A stretch of 5,450 nucleotides of DNA from Burkholderiales bacterium (GTDB lineage Bacteria; Pseudomonadota; Gammaproteobacteria; Burkholderiales; Burkholderiaceae_C): assembly GCA_947453585.1 (NCBI GenBank), contig CANGHQ010000151.1, forward strand, positions 1 through 5,450, in the 5' to 3' direction. Positions 4,899 through 5,450 of the stretch are shown here, piece after piece. The position numbers were made by a program, and so were the translations under genes. The notes beneath the pieces were generated by a model. That model had not been told where the DNA came from, made no database searches, and saw only the letters and a program-made list of their open reading frames with translations. Numbering within the stretch: position 1 is the first letter of the stretch; every line of letters starts with the position of its first letter.

Positions 4899-5450
4899 AT
4901 GAAAAAAATCGTACTCAGCCTGATCACCGCCCTGGGCCTGATGGTGGGGGCGCAAGCCAACACCGGCGGCATTGCCTGGGACAAGGCCCCCAACAACATC
5001 AACGACATGGCAGCCCTGCAAAGCGGCGCCAAGACCTTTGTCAACTACTGCCTGAACTGCCACGCGGCGGCTTTCATGCGCTTTAACCGCCTGAAAGACA
5101 TTGGTCTAACCGACCAGCAGATCAAGGACAACCTGCTGTTCACCACTGAAAAAGTGGGCGAGACCATGAAAGTGGCGATGGACCCCCGCCAGGCCAAAGA
5201 CTGGTTTGGTGGTAACCCGCCCGATCTGACTGTGATTGCCCGCTCGCGCTCTGGCGCGCAAGGCACGGGTGCGGATTACCTGTATACCTACTTGCGCACT
5301 TTCTACGTGGATGAGAAAAAAGCCACGGGCTGGAACAACCTGGCTTTCCCGAACGTGGCTATGCCCCACGTGCTGTGGGAATTGCAGGGCAAGCGCGCTG
5401 CGGTTTACACCACGGAAGTTGTGCATGGTCATGAAACCGAGGTTTTCAAA
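4899..5450 (+). CDS. petC: Ubiquinol-cytochrome c reductase, cytochrome c1 subunit (C-terminus beyond the right edge)
   Basis: The first 184 residues are in the window and the frame is still open at the end. Residues 1-20 form a Sec signal peptide (MKK, a hydrophobic core, cleavage likely after AQA). The mature protein starts NTGGIAWDKAP and carries the haem c site CLNCH (51-55; thioether Cys51 and Cys54, axial His55) in the context FVNYCLNCHAAAFMRFNRL. DWFGGNPPDLTVIARSRSG (101-119) is a strong c1 signature, and Met155 in NVAMPHVLW is the expected sixth haem ligand. The missing end should hold the C-terminal membrane anchor. In the complex it receives electrons from the Rieske cluster in the periplasm and passes them to soluble or membrane-bound cytochrome c. 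The gene begins 16 bases after the petB stop with GGAG at 4886-4889, 9 bases before the ATG, consistent with the third position of the operon. Confidence 0.97.
   Translation, partial: MKKIVLSLITALGLMVGAQANTGGIAWDKAPNNINDMAALQSGAKTFVNYCLNCHAAAFMRFNRLKDIGLTDQQIKDNLLFTTEKVGETMKVAMDPRQAKDWFGGNPPDLTVIARSRSGAQGTGADYLYTYLRTFYVDEKKATGWNNLAFPNVAMPHVLWELQGKRAAVYTTEVVHGHETEVFK

Noticed and set aside
4328..5044. A 238-codon minus-strand frame across the petB-petC junction.
   Set aside because: It is antisense to two certain genes and has a His/Gln/Asp-rich translation typical of shadow frames.
1..5450. Mobile element, CRISPR array, toxin-antitoxin, phage or other undescribed multi-gene system.
   Set aside because: All coding space is taken up by well-known core families in intact order, with no transposase, long repeats, spaced direct repeats or unexplained gap over 205 bases.

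Overview
The window looks like chromosomal DNA of a betaproteobacterium, most likely of the Burkholderiales (Comamonadaceae-like). The grounds are high G+C, a complete-looking petA-petB-petC order for the cytochrome bc1 complex, a cytochrome b with the PVWY form of the Qo motif, and a nearby HtrA-type protease gene and NIF3-family gene. The assignment rests on recalled family features, not on a search.

Layout. Bases 1-637 (minus strand) hold the N-terminal 212 residues of a membrane-anchored HtrA/DegS-like serine protease that runs off the left edge. A divergent intergenic region (638-842) separates it from a rightward run of five genes: a NIF3/YbgI-family metal-binding protein (843-1598), pdxA of vitamin B6 synthesis (1651-2721), then, after a 124-base gap with a likely promoter, petA (Rieske protein, 2846-3460), petB (cytochrome b, 3482-4882) and petC (cytochrome c1, from 4899, cut by the right edge). 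The three pet genes are 16-21 bases apart, each with a Shine-Dalgarno-like sequence, and are surely one operon.

How they work together. PetA, PetB and PetC form the inner-membrane ubiquinol:cytochrome c oxidoreductase. It oxidises ubiquinol at the Qo site, reduces c-type cytochromes and moves protons to the periplasm. The protease acts at the periplasmic face of the same membrane. PdxA makes a pyridoxal-phosphate precursor in the cytosol, and the NIF3 protein has no settled role; neither has an evident functional link to bc1.

No mobile element, CRISPR array, RNA gene or undescribed multi-gene system is visible; this is core metabolism. The observations most worth checking are in PetB: a cysteine (residue 310) where the Qo-site tyrosine is normally found, together with the PVWY motif, a 14-residue spacing of the helix-D haem histidines, and an extra hydrophobic stretch of about 48 residues just after the Qo motif.
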